The translations under genes were made by a program, and so were the position numbers. The notes below the pieces were generated by a model that did not search any database, was not told the DNA's origin, and worked only from the letters and a program-made list of their open reading frames with translations. From Piromyces finnis (Eukaryota; Neocallimastigomycota; Neocallimastigomycetes; Neocallimastigales; Neocallimastigaceae), in assembly GCA_002104945.1 (NCBI GenBank), contig MCFH01000046.1, positions 1 through 64,000 on the forward strand: a stretch of DNA of 64,000 nt, given 5' to 3'. Shown one piece after another: positions 1 to 14,592 of the stretch. Position 1 is the stretch's first letter. Each line of letters starts with the position of its first letter.

Positions 1-3000
1 AAAAAAGAAATAATATGATTGACTATCAAATTATTACATATATACCTTTTTCTTTTTTGTAATTAATATTAAAAAATTTTTTTCTGTATTTTTGAAATAT
101 TTAATTATTTTAATATTAATCTAAATTTTAATATATACATACAATTTAATTAATATATATATAACTTTATAAAAACTTTATAAATTCTATTTTTAAAATT
201 GTTTTAGTATTACTATTATTCATATAAAGAGGTTTTTCATTCTGGTTTTATTATTAATATTATTATTTATTATTTTCTATAATAGGATATAATCTTAAAA
301 TATATAATTTTTTTTATTTTATTTTTAGGTAGAATTTTAAGATAATCCTTTTTTATGGATAAAGTTTTTCCAGAGAAAATTTTCTTCCAGTATAAAAAGT
401 CTAGTTTAAAATAACTCTATTTGTAATCATTGTGGCTTGACTTATTCTATAGTATTATAGAATGAAAAGAAAGCAATGGGAAATAAATATATATTTCAAT
501 ATTATTTATTATATATTAATTAATGTTATGTAATATAACTTTTTAAATAAATTTATATATAATGTAATATTTATTATGTATTTAATTTACATATTATAAT
601 TTAATTAGTTAAAATGAAAGAAATCTTCAATATCTTTTTTTAAAAAATAAAAAAATTTTTAAAGATATATTTAAATTAATTTACAAAAAAAGAAAGAAAT
701 ATAACTTTAAAATATATTAAATTTTAGATTTTTATTATTAATATATTATATACAATAATTAATTTATTTTTTTATATTCTAGATTTAAATAATGTTTTGT
801 GTAATCTTTCTATTAATGTTAAAATTTCTAATTAATTTATATTAAAAAATGATATTAATATATAATAAGATTTTTATTCAATGCTTTAATATCAAAATAA
901 ATCTCATCAAATTTAGCCAACTATATTGGAAGATAGTAAGCGTTGGTCTATGGTTATTGGATAGAGAGGTAAAAAAAATATATGAGTATTATTTTTTAGT
1001 TTGTTTAAAAAAAAGTGCTATAGGAAAAAAAGAGAAATATATATATTTCATTATTATTAGTATTACTTTATTATTATGAGAATTAATAAAGGTATTTAAT
1101 ATTTTATTGGATAAATTTGCAATTGGTAATGCTAATTTATTAATGAATTTTATTTCAAAAAATACCTTTAAATAGTTTTATGTCAAACATTTTATTAATG
1201 ATCGTCTTTCTAAGTTTTATGATAAATAGAAAATTTATTATTTTTTTTTACAAATTAATAGAATTCAATATTTTTAAAAAAATATAAATTATATAGAATT
1301 ATGTTGATAATATGCATCAAATGTTACTCTAAGCCATTTTAATTACTTTACAATATAGTATTTCATGAGATTTAATTTAAATTATTATTCATTGAGTATC
1401 ATTTTGTATATTTATGTTCATTGTTCAATATTTTATATAAAATAGAGTAAATAAAAAGAGCTTGAAAAAAGAAAAAATATTTTTTGGATAAAAGAACTAT
1501 AATTTCATAAAATTTATTGAACTTTTAAATTAATAAAGTTTAAAATTTTAATTTAATTCTTTAATAAGCATATAAATTAAAAATACACTTTTAATTTAAA
1601 ATGTATAATTAATAAAGTATTTGTGTAATATTTGAGGAATATTTTTTAAATTAAATTTCAAATTTCCTCTATTTTTTTTTATTTTTAAAAAAAGTAAATA
1701 ATTAATTTCAATTTTACTATGAAGAAAAAGATAATAATTAATTTTTTAAAAAATAAATAGGAGATATTAATATGCCATCTTATTTATACTAAATTATTAT
1801 TTAAAAGTTTTACAAGAGATTATTAACGCTTTTTACACTATTTTTGAAATGTATATTAAATATAATAAAAATACAGAAAATCATGATAAATAATAAATAG
1901 TTTATAACGTTACCATTTAAAAACAATTAATTTTTTATATGTATATTATATAAAGTTTAACATAATGACTATATTATTTATTTATAATCTTTAATATAAC
2001 TTTATTACTATATATAGAAGTCTTTATATATTACACATTTTATTATCCACTTTTGAAACTTTTTATTTAATTAAATAATAAAAAAAAAAAGAAACATTAA
2101 TACTATATTATAAACATAATTAATTTATTTGGGCTAAAAGCTTATTTAATTTTAATATTTTATTATAATATATTTATTATATATATTAAATAATTTATTT
2201 TATTTTTTGGCTAGTACTTTAAAAAAAGTTCTTTTTTTTTTTTTTATTAATTAATTAATTATTTTTTTTTTCAGTTTCATTCTATCTTTTTTTTTTTTAC
2301 ATCCATATATTTTAGTATATATCAATATATTTAATTTATAATGGATCGTTTTACTCACTATTGGTTGTTTTAATAATCTATTTTTATTTTGAAATTAAAG
2401 AATATTATAAAAGTTTATTTATAAAAGTCTAATTATTAGATTATATTAAGAGTTGTTTAATTTAGGTTTATAATTATGTCAACTTTATTAATATATTTTA
2501 TGATAAAGAACTAGGTTTATAATTATGTCAACTTTATTAATATATTTTATGATAAAGAACTACTTGCATTCTTCTCAAACTACATGTATTTATACATTTA
2601 CATTATGGCTTAAACATATAATCAAATACAATATATACAAATACGTTTTAATACATTTCAATACATTTGAATACATGTGACATAACGTTTCACATATTCT
2701 AACAGATTACATCATTTATAAATTAATTTATTCATGTTTTATGAAATTTGGTCTATATTGACTATTGAATATAATGTAATATATCATTGTATTATTAATT
2801 TTAAATTCTATTTTCGATTATTTTATTAATATAGTATGAAATAATTAATTTAATAATTTTAAAAAATCACCAAAATAATTCTAATTGAAATAAAAAGATT
2901 TTATTGTCAATTGTTATGCTTTGGATTTTATTCTCCTCATCCTTTTTATCTTTATCAAAAAGAAACAATATTTCAATTATAGTATAATTAATAAAAGTAT

Positions 3001-6000
3001 ATCTAGTATTGATAATTACTTTAATGTTCTATTGTTAAAACCATATAATTATAAAAATAGGTTATAAATTTATATTGGGCTAGAAATTTCTTTTTTTTTA
3101 TTTCAACTAATTAAATTTCCATATTTAGAAGAGCAGTTATTTAAAATTTAATTATCTAAATTAAAATAACAATAGAATAGGGGCAGACAATATTAATCTT
3201 TAAAAAAGATGACAAATATGGTTAAATTAAATAAATAAATTAATTTCTAACCTATTTTATTATATATAATAAACTTTTTAAACTTGAAAAAATATTTAAT
3301 TAATAATTGTTGTAAAACCAAGATCGGAGCCAAATATTTTATCCAATAAAATCTAAATAAAATAATTTCAAAACTTTTTTAATAATGAATAAAGTTTTAA
3401 TAAATATAAAGTTTTTCTATTAATTTAATTTTAATATCATAACTATTAGTAATGGAGTAAATTACTAAACATTAATATAATTCTAATATTCCATTTGTGT
3501 TAGAATTATTACATTGCAAACAAATAAATTAAAAAAAAAAATAGTCTTTTTTCTTTATTTTACTTTACCTATTTATTAATGTAAATTAATGTATTCTGTT
3601 GTACATGTTTTAAATATTACGATATCAAGTTTTTCTTTACTTCATTCCGATGATCCATCATACTAAATTTTATTATAATGTAAAGGATATGCCATAGTCA
3701 TACAAATTATATAGTATTGCTGATAAATCGCTTTTTAATTATTTATTATAATATTCTTAATAAAATATATTATGAATGAGTTTCTATTAATTTTCTTTTT
3801 ATTTAATTAACTGTAAAGATATAATTTTCCATAAATAAGTATTGGTAAAATCTAAACATATAAGATTGTCATTCGAAAATTTGAAATAAATATTAGAAGT
3901 GTCACGTTTTAATTAAAAATGAAAAAAAGTAGTCTTTTAGAAAAAGATCATGAGACTTATTCTATATGAATTAATTGTTCTCGTGTCAGAAATTCTCATA
4001 AACTAATTATATGAAAAGAATTTAATAATAAGAATAATAAAATGTTCAATTTTAAGTCTACTTTATACTTTATTTTCTTTATCCGCTTAGTTTTAACCTG
4101 CCATTTTGTTAACTTTACCAACTTTTTTTTTAAAAAAATTAAATTGAAAAGTTAATCTTAATATTTGTTTATTATTAGTTAGGATAGATGAATGAATCTT
4201 TATTATTTAGTACTATTTATTTTTGTTTATTATAGTAATAAGATAATAAGGTAGCATGGAATAAGAAATAAATATATAAAAACTTTTTATTTATATATTA
4301 TAAAATTATAAATAATTTTTTGTTATAGATAAGATTTTTCCATCGATTCTTATTCATTTGTAATATTGTCATTTTTTGTTATAGTACGTTAATCTAATAA
4401 ATATACAATATTATTATAAGTTATTTAAATGATTATGATGGATTATGCCTATATGCCTATATGCCTCTATATAAAAAGAATTTTATTATACCATTTTTTT
4501 TAATTGACTTTCAAGTTATGTAGACTTACCTACCATAAAAGAAAAAATCATCAAATTCAAATTTCATATATAGAAAGAAATAATATTCTATAAAAAGTAA
4601 TAATGATTTCATTATATAATGCCTTTTTTTTTTTATAAAGAATAGGAATACCTTTAAAGAATATATTCCTTATTTTTAATGAATAAGTTTTACAATATAT
4701 TATTCTTATCGATATATCTTAACTAATAAGAATTAAAAATATTATAATGGTATTAGTAAAATATGTTGTGAAATATAAAACAAGATGTGTGTTTTTTTTT
4801 TTTTTTCAGTATAGTTTATTGGTATAAATTGTCAATAATTCATAATTCTGTTTTCTAAATCAATGATTGATTATATAATTAAATATTTATTATGTTAATA
4901 AAGCAAGTATATCAGTATTAAATTAATTCATCCTTTTTATGGTTTAATGTTATTAGTAATTTTTAAAAAAATTACGTTTATAGGTTAAGTAATTAATCTT
5001 GAATTTAGATTACATACTTTTTAAAGGATTTCTTTTTACCAATATATATATATATATATATATGTATAATAGTACAGGAAAAAAAAAGCATCTATATACT
5101 ATAATAATAAAGCCATTTTATTCAATATATAATATAATTAGTATCGTTGGATAAGTATTTTTTTAATTAATAATATTATATTTTGGTGTTTATTCTAAAT
5201 ATTAATAAATCTAGTAAATAAAATATATAGAAATATTATAAATATAAAACAAATAATATATTTAAATATTTCAAGTAGCATTCATTAAATTTTAGTAATT
5301 CTTTCAGTTATAGAAATTATTTAATAGGCATTTCTATTTCTATTATTTATAAAAGTAAATTTAAACTAAATTTTATTTATTGTTAAATAATTTATTATTA
5401 ATGATAATTTTCTTTTTCTTTTTTTTTTTTTTTTTTTTTTTTTGAAATAAAGAATAGACTTATATTAGCAATAATAGTTTTTTAGTAAAAAAAAAAATAT
5501 TTCAAAAGATAGTAATAATTTTATACTACAGGTGGGAAATAAAATAAAATTAAGAAGCTTGATAAAATTTTCTATTTATCATTATATTATTACAAAGTAA
5601 AAGAAAAACTTTATGCAAAAAATTATATATATGAATGATACACTTATTCAATAAAAGGATAAGAGAATGATAAATTTTAAAATGATAGAAAAAATATATA
5701 GTTATCCTTTAATTTAAAACATCCTTTTTCCATTTAATTTTAACTTTAAAAAAAAAGAGAATTTGATCACAACACTTCAAATTTTAATTTTTTTTTCTTT
5801 TTTATTTTTTGTAAGTAATAATATTATATTTTAGTATTAATATATAAAAATATTACTTAGGGTATCATTAAAAATTAATTTATTTGAATTAACTATGCCT
5901 ATACTAATAATGAGATGAGTTTATAAATGACCACCGTAACCAAATACCAAATTATTCAATGATGGATAAAATAAGTTTTAAAAAATTTATAATTTAAAAA

Positions 6001-7397
6001 AATTTTTTTGAATTATTTATCTTATCAGAATCAAAAGGAATGAACCATTTTTTTTTACTATTGGTTTATATAGAGTTTATTATAAATTATACTTTTTGAA
6101 AAATATTCTTGTTTAATTATTATAAAATATACTCTATTATTTTATATATAAATTCTTTTTAAATAAAAACCCGATTGCTTGAATGTTGTATATATGAAAA
6201 GCTTGTATTAACGATTAAGTTTCTTTTAATATACATTTTGAAAGAAAAAAAGAATAAACTATTTATTTTTAGATCATGAATAAATATTAAAGATAACAAG
6301 GAATCTATTTTTATTTTTATATTTTTATAGAAAAAAATAACTAAATAAAATTATGTTTGATTATATATAATATACTTTTTACCCATATTAAAAGATACTA
6401 ATAGATATTAATAAGAATGATAAAAAAACATTATTAGCAATTTATCTATTTTTTTCATCTTTTTTTTCATTTTATATTATAAAACTGGAAACAAATTTTG
6501 AATAAAAAAAAAAAAAGCTTATTCTTTTTTTAAAATATATTTAATTTTTTTTATTATTAAATAAATTTATTTTAAAAATATTGATAATATTTTATATAAG
6601 GATAATTACTGCTTTTTAAATATATAACCTAAAAAAAAAAGATAACATTATAACATTATATTATAGTTGTATATTATAATAATAGAAAATGTTTATTATT
6701 TTAAAAGATTATTATAGGCCTTTTTTTCTTTTCTTTATTTTACTTTTAAAGTGGAATTATTAAACATTATTAAACTTTTAACTTTTTAAAAATTAACTAA
6801 AATCGCCAATTTTAAAAAAAAATGAATTCTAATTATAACATACGTTTTTTTTTTTTTTTAAGTATTCACAATTTAACAAAGTTTTATATTTAATTTTAAT
6901 AATCTAATAATTATAAAATTATTCCTATAATTATTTTAATCTATAATTATTATAATAATTATTAATCTTTATTATTTTTAATTATTTAATAAAATAACTT
7001 TATTCAACTTTTTTTTTTTGTATTCTATTTACCTATTTAATTATTCAACTATTTAAATATTTGAAAGTATTATATAAGTCAAAATGAGATATAAAGAGAA
7101 ATATAAATATTAATTTTTTGTTTTAATGTTTTAATAATATATATATATATAATTTAATTTTTCCTATTAAATCTTAACATGTATTTCTCATCTTTCCCTA
7201 ATGCAAACTATATCAAAAAAAATTAAAAAATTTTTAAATAAGGAATTTTATTGATTAAAGTTTATTATAAAATAATAATAACCATGTCATTAAAAATAAG
7301 ATTAAAGTTGTAGTATTAAATAAACAAAAGTAAAAAAATAAAAAGTAAAGAATAAATCAAATTTTTTAATAAATTAATAATAATAATAAAATAATAA

Positions 7398-7432
<35 letters not shown>

Positions 7433-7630
7433 TAATAATAATAATAGATAATTATATGAAATATAATTAAAAGATTGGAAAAAAAGGAAATAATTTTAAA
7501 TTATTTTCCATTTATATTAATACTTTTCATTACATCATATTAAAATAGAGGAAATAGAGAAGGGAAAAAAAAAGATACTTAATTTAAATTTTTAATTGTA
7601 TATATTTTCTGTACATATATAATATAAACT
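1..7630. other. gene-free AT-rich region
   Basis: No convincing coding exon on either strand. The stretch is A/T homopolymers and short TA, TAA and TTA runs (for example about 7375-7445), with stops in all frames at short intervals. The one open frame here (849-1079) encodes a low-complexity I/K/Y/F-rich peptide with no recognisable family and is best seen as chance. A 49-bp tandem duplication is listed separately. The far right end holds the promoter and 5' UTR of the calcium pump. Confidence 0.7.
2463..2560. repeat. 49-bp tandem duplication
   Basis: Two exact head-to-tail copies of a 49-bp unit, 2463-2511 and 2512-2560, each starting TAGGTTTATAATTATG. The two bases TA after copy 2 repeat the start of the unit. 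The unit is not a simple repeat, so perfect identity suggests a recent duplication or an assembly artefact. Confidence 0.9.
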
Positions 7631-10600
7631 ATGGCTAAGAAAAAGGATACAGAAAATACAAATAAAAATGAAGAAGTAATCAATAGTCCTTTTGCTTTTA
7701 CAAAAGATGAATTATATTCATTATGTGATCCAAAAAATATAAAATTATTAGAAGAATATGGTGGTGTTAATGGATTATTCATAGGTTTACAATCATCTCC
7801 ATCATTCGGTTTAAGTTCAGCAGAAACAGATAATTTTGAAAAACATGTTAGTAAAGAGGATTGTAAAATTAAGAAAACGGCTAGTCAAATATCAGTTCTA
7901 GCATCAAATGTTGGTTAGTAGGTTAATTAAAGTTAAATATTATTATTATACAAAAAATATATTTATATAAATATTTAATACCTTAAAAAAATATTATATT
8001 TTTATACAAGAAAAAAAAAAAAAAAAGAAAATTATTTAAAAAAATTATATATTTAAAATCAACCATAAATTAATTTATATATTTATTATTTTTATGTGAA
8101 TTATGATAATCTTTAAATTACCATTTATAAACGCATCAACATATTACTTTTTTTTCGAAATCATCTTCAAATGAAATATAAATAATTATGTCAATATCAT
8201 AATCATGTTTTAATTTTTTAAAAATAAATAAATATAAATGTTAATGGGGAATAAAATTGATCATCGGAATATTATTTAATACGATATTAAAAATATATCT
8301 TTTTGAAATATCATTAATATGTGTTGTGGATTAAAACTATTTTAATTCTGTTATCGATAAAATTTGAAATTTTATATTCAATCTCATTAAATTATATATA
8401 ATCGTGTATATAAATCATTTATATATTATCATAAAATAATAATATAGATGATGTACATGACAACCAATTTTGTATAAGAAAAAAAGTATTCGGTGAAAAT
8501 AAAGTACCACCAATTAAACAAACGTCATTATTAGAGTTGATGTTAAGTGCTTTAGCTGATAAAACTATGGTAAATATTTTTAAATAGTATTAATATTATA
8601 GAATAATGAAATAATTGTAAGAAATTATTATCATTGTATTAGAAAATAAAATAAAATGATTTATACTATTCGTTAAAGATATTATAATTTTTTATTTTTC
8701 AATTATTTTATTTATACCATCATCATTAAAATTTTAATTTTTATTTTTTTTACACCACCACCATTTTCCTTTTAATTTAATATGTATAAAATTCTTTTAT
8801 AAAAATTGTATTTTTTATATATAAATATAATAGATTATGTTATGTATAGCTGCATGTGTTTCATTAGCTATTGGTATTTATCAAGATACAACTTCAGATG
8901 ATGATGAGCCAAAAGTTCATTGGGTTGAAGGTTGTGCTATTTTAGTTGCTGTCTTAATTGTCGTTTTAGTTGGAAGTATTAATGATTATAATAAGGAAAA
9001 ACGTTTCAGAAAATTAAATGAAAAGAAAGAAGATAGAATGGTTAAGGTAAAATTAATAAACTATTTTTTTTTTCTTATTTTTATAATAAAGATTTCCATT
9101 TTATAAATATATAATTATTTCTATAATAATAATAATAATAATTGTTATATTTTTAATATATAATTCAATTTTAAATGATAAACCATTCCTTTTTTAAAAA
9201 AAAAAATCAAATTCATGATATACCTCATTCGTATTATAATATAATATTATATGATAAAAAAAAAGGCTTTTAGAGATGGACAAAATACTTTAATTTCAGT
9301 ATATGATGTACAAGCTGGTGATGTTTTATTATTAGAACCAGGAGATATTATTTGTGCTGATGGTGTTTTAATTGAAAATCAAAATATTCGTTGTGATGAA
9401 TCTTCATCTACCGGTGAAAGTGATACTATTAAGAAGAATTTAACAGATGATCCATTTATTATTAGTGGTAGTAAAATTTTAGAAGGAATGGGTAAATATA
9501 TTGTTACTGGTGTTGGTACTAGTTCTTTCCACGGTAGAACTATGATGGGTAAATACTCTGTATATAATAAAATCTATCTAGAAAAATTAACATGTGTCAA
9601 TAAATTGATATAATAATAACATTTTTATATATAAATTAAAAATAAAAAGGTTTACGTGTTGAACAAGAAGAAACTCCATTACAAGCTAAATTAAATGTCT
9701 TAGCTGAACAAATTGCTAAAGCTGGTGCTCTCGCTGCCTTACTTATGCTTATTGTATTAATTGCCAAATATATTATTATTATTATAGTAACTAATTACTG
9801 TGATGATGATGTATGCCTTATATTTCATATTTCATATATATTTTTTTTTTAAAAAATATTCTCAATAATGAAAAAAAAAAATTCCTCTTATTAATATATT
9901 TTTATTATTTAATTTAATATGTTATATAAACTAATATACATAATACATATATATATATATTTGAAAAATTAATAACATCAACTAAATTTATATATTGTTT
10001 TAGAATTGTTCATTCCAAAAAGTATTCGCACAAATTACTAACATTGTAATTGCTGCTATTACAATTATTGTCGTAGCTGTTCCAGAAGGTTTACCATTAG
10101 CTGTTACATTAACCTTAGCTTTTGCTGCTACAAGAATGATTAAAGATAATTGTTTGGTAAGATTAATTGCTTCATGTGAAATTATGGGAAGCGCTACTGT
10201 AATTTGTTCTGATAAAACAGGTACTCTTACTGAAAATAAAATGACAGTTGTAGAAGCCATCTATGGTAGAAATGTTCATGTTGCTGGTGATACAGAAATT
10301 AGAAAATCATCAAAGATTCTTAGTAATCTTTACATTAATAATCCTATTATGCAGCAAGGTGTTCTCACCGGTACCGAATTATTAAAGATATTGCTAGAAA
10401 ATATCTCAATTAATTCTACGGCATTTGAAAATGTAGATGAAGAAACACATCAAATTGTTTTCATTGGTTCCAAAACTGAAACAGCTCTTTTGAATTTCTG
10501 TCAAAAAATGGGTGGTGATTATATGGCCTATCGTGAATCTAAATACATTAAACAAATTCAAACTTATCCTTTCTCATCTGAAAGAAAAAGTATGACTACT

Positions 10601-13335
10601 TTAATTGAAATTAATTTGAATGCAGAAGGTATTGAATATTCCGAACCAATATATAGAGTTCATATTAAGGGTGCTAGTGAAATTGTTTTAGGTTATTGTT
10701 CTCATGCTATTATATTACCACATCCAAAGGATAGACAAGGAGAAGTCATTAACCAAGAAATTGATGAAAAATTATTAAACGATTTCAATGAAAATGTTAT
10801 TAAGAAATTCGCTGAAAATAGTTTAAGAACAATTTGTTTAGCCTATCGTGACTTAACAAAATCAGAATACACTGAACTTTTAGAAAGACTTAAAGTTGAT
10901 GTTGAAAAGGAAGAAAAAGAAAAGAAAGAAGCTTCTGAAGCTACTCAAAAGGAAAATGATGATGTTGTTGAAATTCAAATTGATCAAGAAAATACTAAAA
11001 AGGAAATTGATGAAGAAACTCTTTTATCTCATCCAAATGCTTTAAAATATTTATTAGAAAAGAATTTAGTTTGTTTAGCTATTGTTGGTATTGAAGATCC
11101 AGTTAGAGAAGGTGTACCAGAAGCTATTAAGATTTGTCAAAGAGCTGGTGTTTCTGTTAAAATGGTAATAATAATAATATTATTATTATTATTTTTAATC
11201 AATATAAAATTTTTTTTGGTTTATTTAAAATTTTATTATTTATATATTTTTATCTAATATTATTATATTATCTTTTTTTTTTTAAAAAAAAAAGGTTACT
11301 GGTGATAATATTGATACTGCTAGATCAATTGCTAAAAAATGTGGTATTTATACTAAAGGTGGTGTAGTAATGGAAGGAAGTGATTTCAGAAAATTATCAT
11401 CTGATGAAATGGATAGTATTGTAGGTAAATTACAAGTTTTGGCTCGTTCATCTCCTATGGATAAACAATTATTAGTACAACACTTGAAGGATGTTGGTGA
11501 AACTGTTGCTGTAAATATTTTCTATTTTAATTATTTTTTTTTAAAAAAAAAATATAAAATATTGAATGAAAAAATAACAATAAATTATATACTTAATTTT
11601 TTTTTCTTTAATTACAATTTTCTATCAAAAAAAAAAAAAAAAAAGGTCACTGGTGATGGTACAAATGATGGTCCTGCTTTGAAACGTGCTGATGTTGGTT
11701 TTAGTATGGGTATTTCAGGTACAGAAGTTGCAAAAGAAGCTAGTAGTATTGTACTTATGGATGATAACTTTGCTAGTATTGTAAAAGCTATGCTTTGGGG
11801 TAGAAGTGTTAACGATAGTGTAAAAAAATTCATTCAATTCCAATTGACAGTAAATGTATCTGCTGTATTATTAGCTTTCATTAGTTCAGTAATTGATGGT
11901 AATGAATCTGGTGCTTTAACTGCTATTCAACTTTTATGGGTAAATAAAAATTATTATTAAAAAAATATACTATTTAAATAATATATTCTTAGAAAAAAAA
12001 CAAAATACTGATTATAATATCTTTAAATATTTTTTTTTAAAATATACATTTATTTATTTACAACATAAAAAGGTTAATTTAATTATGGATACTTTAGCTG
12101 CTTTAGCCTTAGCTACAGAATCACCATCCATTGATTTATTAGATAGACCACCAGCATTAAGAAATGCCCCATTAATTTCTATTCCAATGTGGAAAATGAT
12201 TATTAGTATGGCTATCTTGCAAGTTATTGTTGGTAATGTACTGTTATTCTTGGGACCAAAATTATTCAAGTATGTAATATATATTGTATATAAAAATTAA
12301 AAAAAAAAAAATTAAATTATTTTTAAAGTCATTTTATATTACAAAAAATATATGAATATAATAAATTAAATATTATAATTTTTATATATAAATTTTAAAT
12401 CTCAATAGATTTACAGAATTAGATAAAGTTGGTGGTATTATTAAAACGAAAAACAATATTAAAGATTACTACAATAGAAATAAAGATAGAATTGGTAAAC
12501 CATATCGTAAATTTGAAGATATTATTGAAGATCAAAAGAAAACAATTAAAACTATGGTATTTAATACATTTGTATATATGCAAGTCTTTAACGAAATTAA
12601 GTAAGTCATTCTTTTAATTATTATTTTATTATTGCTAACTATTAAATTAAAATATAAAATTATATTACGTTTTTTTTTATATACTTATAGATAGAAATTT
12701 TGAATATATTTATTAATTTTTTTTTATTTTTAATTTTTAAAAAAAATTTAAAATAAATTAGTTGTCGTGTAATTACCAATGAATTAAACGTTTTCAAAGG
12801 TATTCATAAAAACCCATACTTCTATTGTATTTTCTTATTTGTTGCAATTGCTCAATTCTTTATCGTTCAATATGGTGGTACTATTTTCCAAACTATTAAA
12901 TTATCATGGTGGCAATTCCTTGTTTGTATTGGTATTGGTGTGTTCTCACTTCCATTTGCCGTTTTCATTCGTTTAATTCCAGATAAGTGGTTCTATTGTT
13001 TCTTTAAGAACCAACAAAAAGTAGTACCAAAGAATACTGAAGAAGAAGATGATGATTTAGAAGGTAGTAATAATAGTCTTAACTCCATTTCAGAAAATAA
13101 AACAACACTTAAAGTATTCCGTACAGTAAGAGGAGGTCGTTTAATTTCATTATCCTCTATGAATGGACTTAACGGTTCACAAAAATTAACCTATTCTAAC
13201 AGTTCTCTTAATTCAACAAGTGGAAGTAAAAAGAGTTTAAATAAAAATAATGATGAAAATATAAAAAAGTCTCAAAATATAGTTATTGAAATGCCAAATA
13301 ATGAAGAATCAAAACCAGTTGATATTGATGCATAA
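7631..13335 (+). CDS. calcium-transporting P-type ATPase (PMCA type)
   Basis: P2B calcium pump that exports Ca2+ from the cytosol across the plasma or vacuolar membrane. Eleven exons: 7631-7913, 8448-8569, 8834-9046, 9266-9548, 9650-9810, 10004-11164, 11295-11510, 11646-11939, 12073-12269, 12409-12600, 12762-13335. They join in phase to 1231 residues, a normal size for the family. Visible landmarks are the M1-M2 hairpin (about 118-180), the M4 motif [11 protein letters not shown] (from 380), phosphorylated Asp in DKTGTLT (D424), the hinge [11 protein letters not shown] (from 815) and the M6 motif [21 protein letters not shown] in the hinge and [15 protein letters not shown] are PMCA-like rather than SERCA-like. 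The nucleotide-binding domain carries an acidic/lysine-rich insert near 11000. The last 100 residues are cytosolic, Ser/Asn-rich, with a basic patch [15 protein letters not shown] that could bind calmodulin (inference). The start is the first ATG of the exon, followed by a typical N-terminal FxFTKDEL segment. Convergent with the ArfGAP gene. Confidence 0.95.
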
Positions 13336-14074
<739 letters not shown>

Positions 14075-14592
14075 TCATTTAATTTGAGATCTACACATGT
14101 TAGATAGAATAGTAGTCAGAGAAAAATTTTTATTGAATGGGGTTCCAATACAAGTATAACAAGAAGTCATTGGAATCGAATATATATCGATGTAAAATAT
14201 TGAGTCTATATTCCTAGGGGATCTATTAAAATTGATTAGATTTAACAACAAAAATTGTACATTTATTATTCCAAAAGGCGTTTCATTAAAATTAGCCCAA
14301 TCTAGAACTAGATTGAGCATCTTTTAAAGGTTCTTCTTTCAGGCTGCAATTAGAACAATGCCATCAGCAAAAAGGCCACCACCACAACATTTATTTCCTA
14401 AATTAACACAAAGCTTTCCACATTTATTTAAAATATTATTGAGGAAAAGATTAAATAGTATAGAAGAATAGGAGAAAGATGGCATACACCATGATTAATA
14501 GGAAATTCCTTAGAAAGCATATCCAAGAAACTTGCACGTTCATTTGAGGTAGAGTAGAGATTATTGAGAAAATCAAAACATTTACCAATACA
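14075..14592 (-). mobile_element. decayed non-LTR (LINE) reverse transcriptase fragment
   Basis: Read on the minus strand, this GC-richer patch encodes the palm and thumb-proximal part of a LINE-type reverse transcriptase. In order: a segment ending in SKEFPINHGVCHLSPILL (cognate of the SxxFxVxxGVxQGxxLSPLLF motif), then in another frame LFNLFLNNI and GLFADGIVLIA (cognate of the FADD catalytic box), then after a stop codon MLNLVLDWANFNETPFGI and IPMTSCYTCIGTPF (cognate of the 'IP..xYxYLGIPF' region). It is dead: one frameshift near 14455, an in-frame stop just downstream of the catalytic box, and the second catalytic Asp replaced by Gly. No endonuclease domain, tail or target-site duplication is visible. 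It sits between two convergent genes, where an insertion does little harm. Family assignment rests on motif order; the clade cannot be told by eye. Confidence 0.82.

Noticed and set aside
340-4380. Weak similarity between the segments near 355 and 4325 (GATAAGATTTTTCCA-like)
   Set aside because: Match is short and gapped in A/T-rich DNA; cannot be told from chance by eye.
7579-7782. Minus-strand open frame over the start of the calcium pump
   Set aside because: Overlaps the first pump exon antisense; low-complexity product with no domain.
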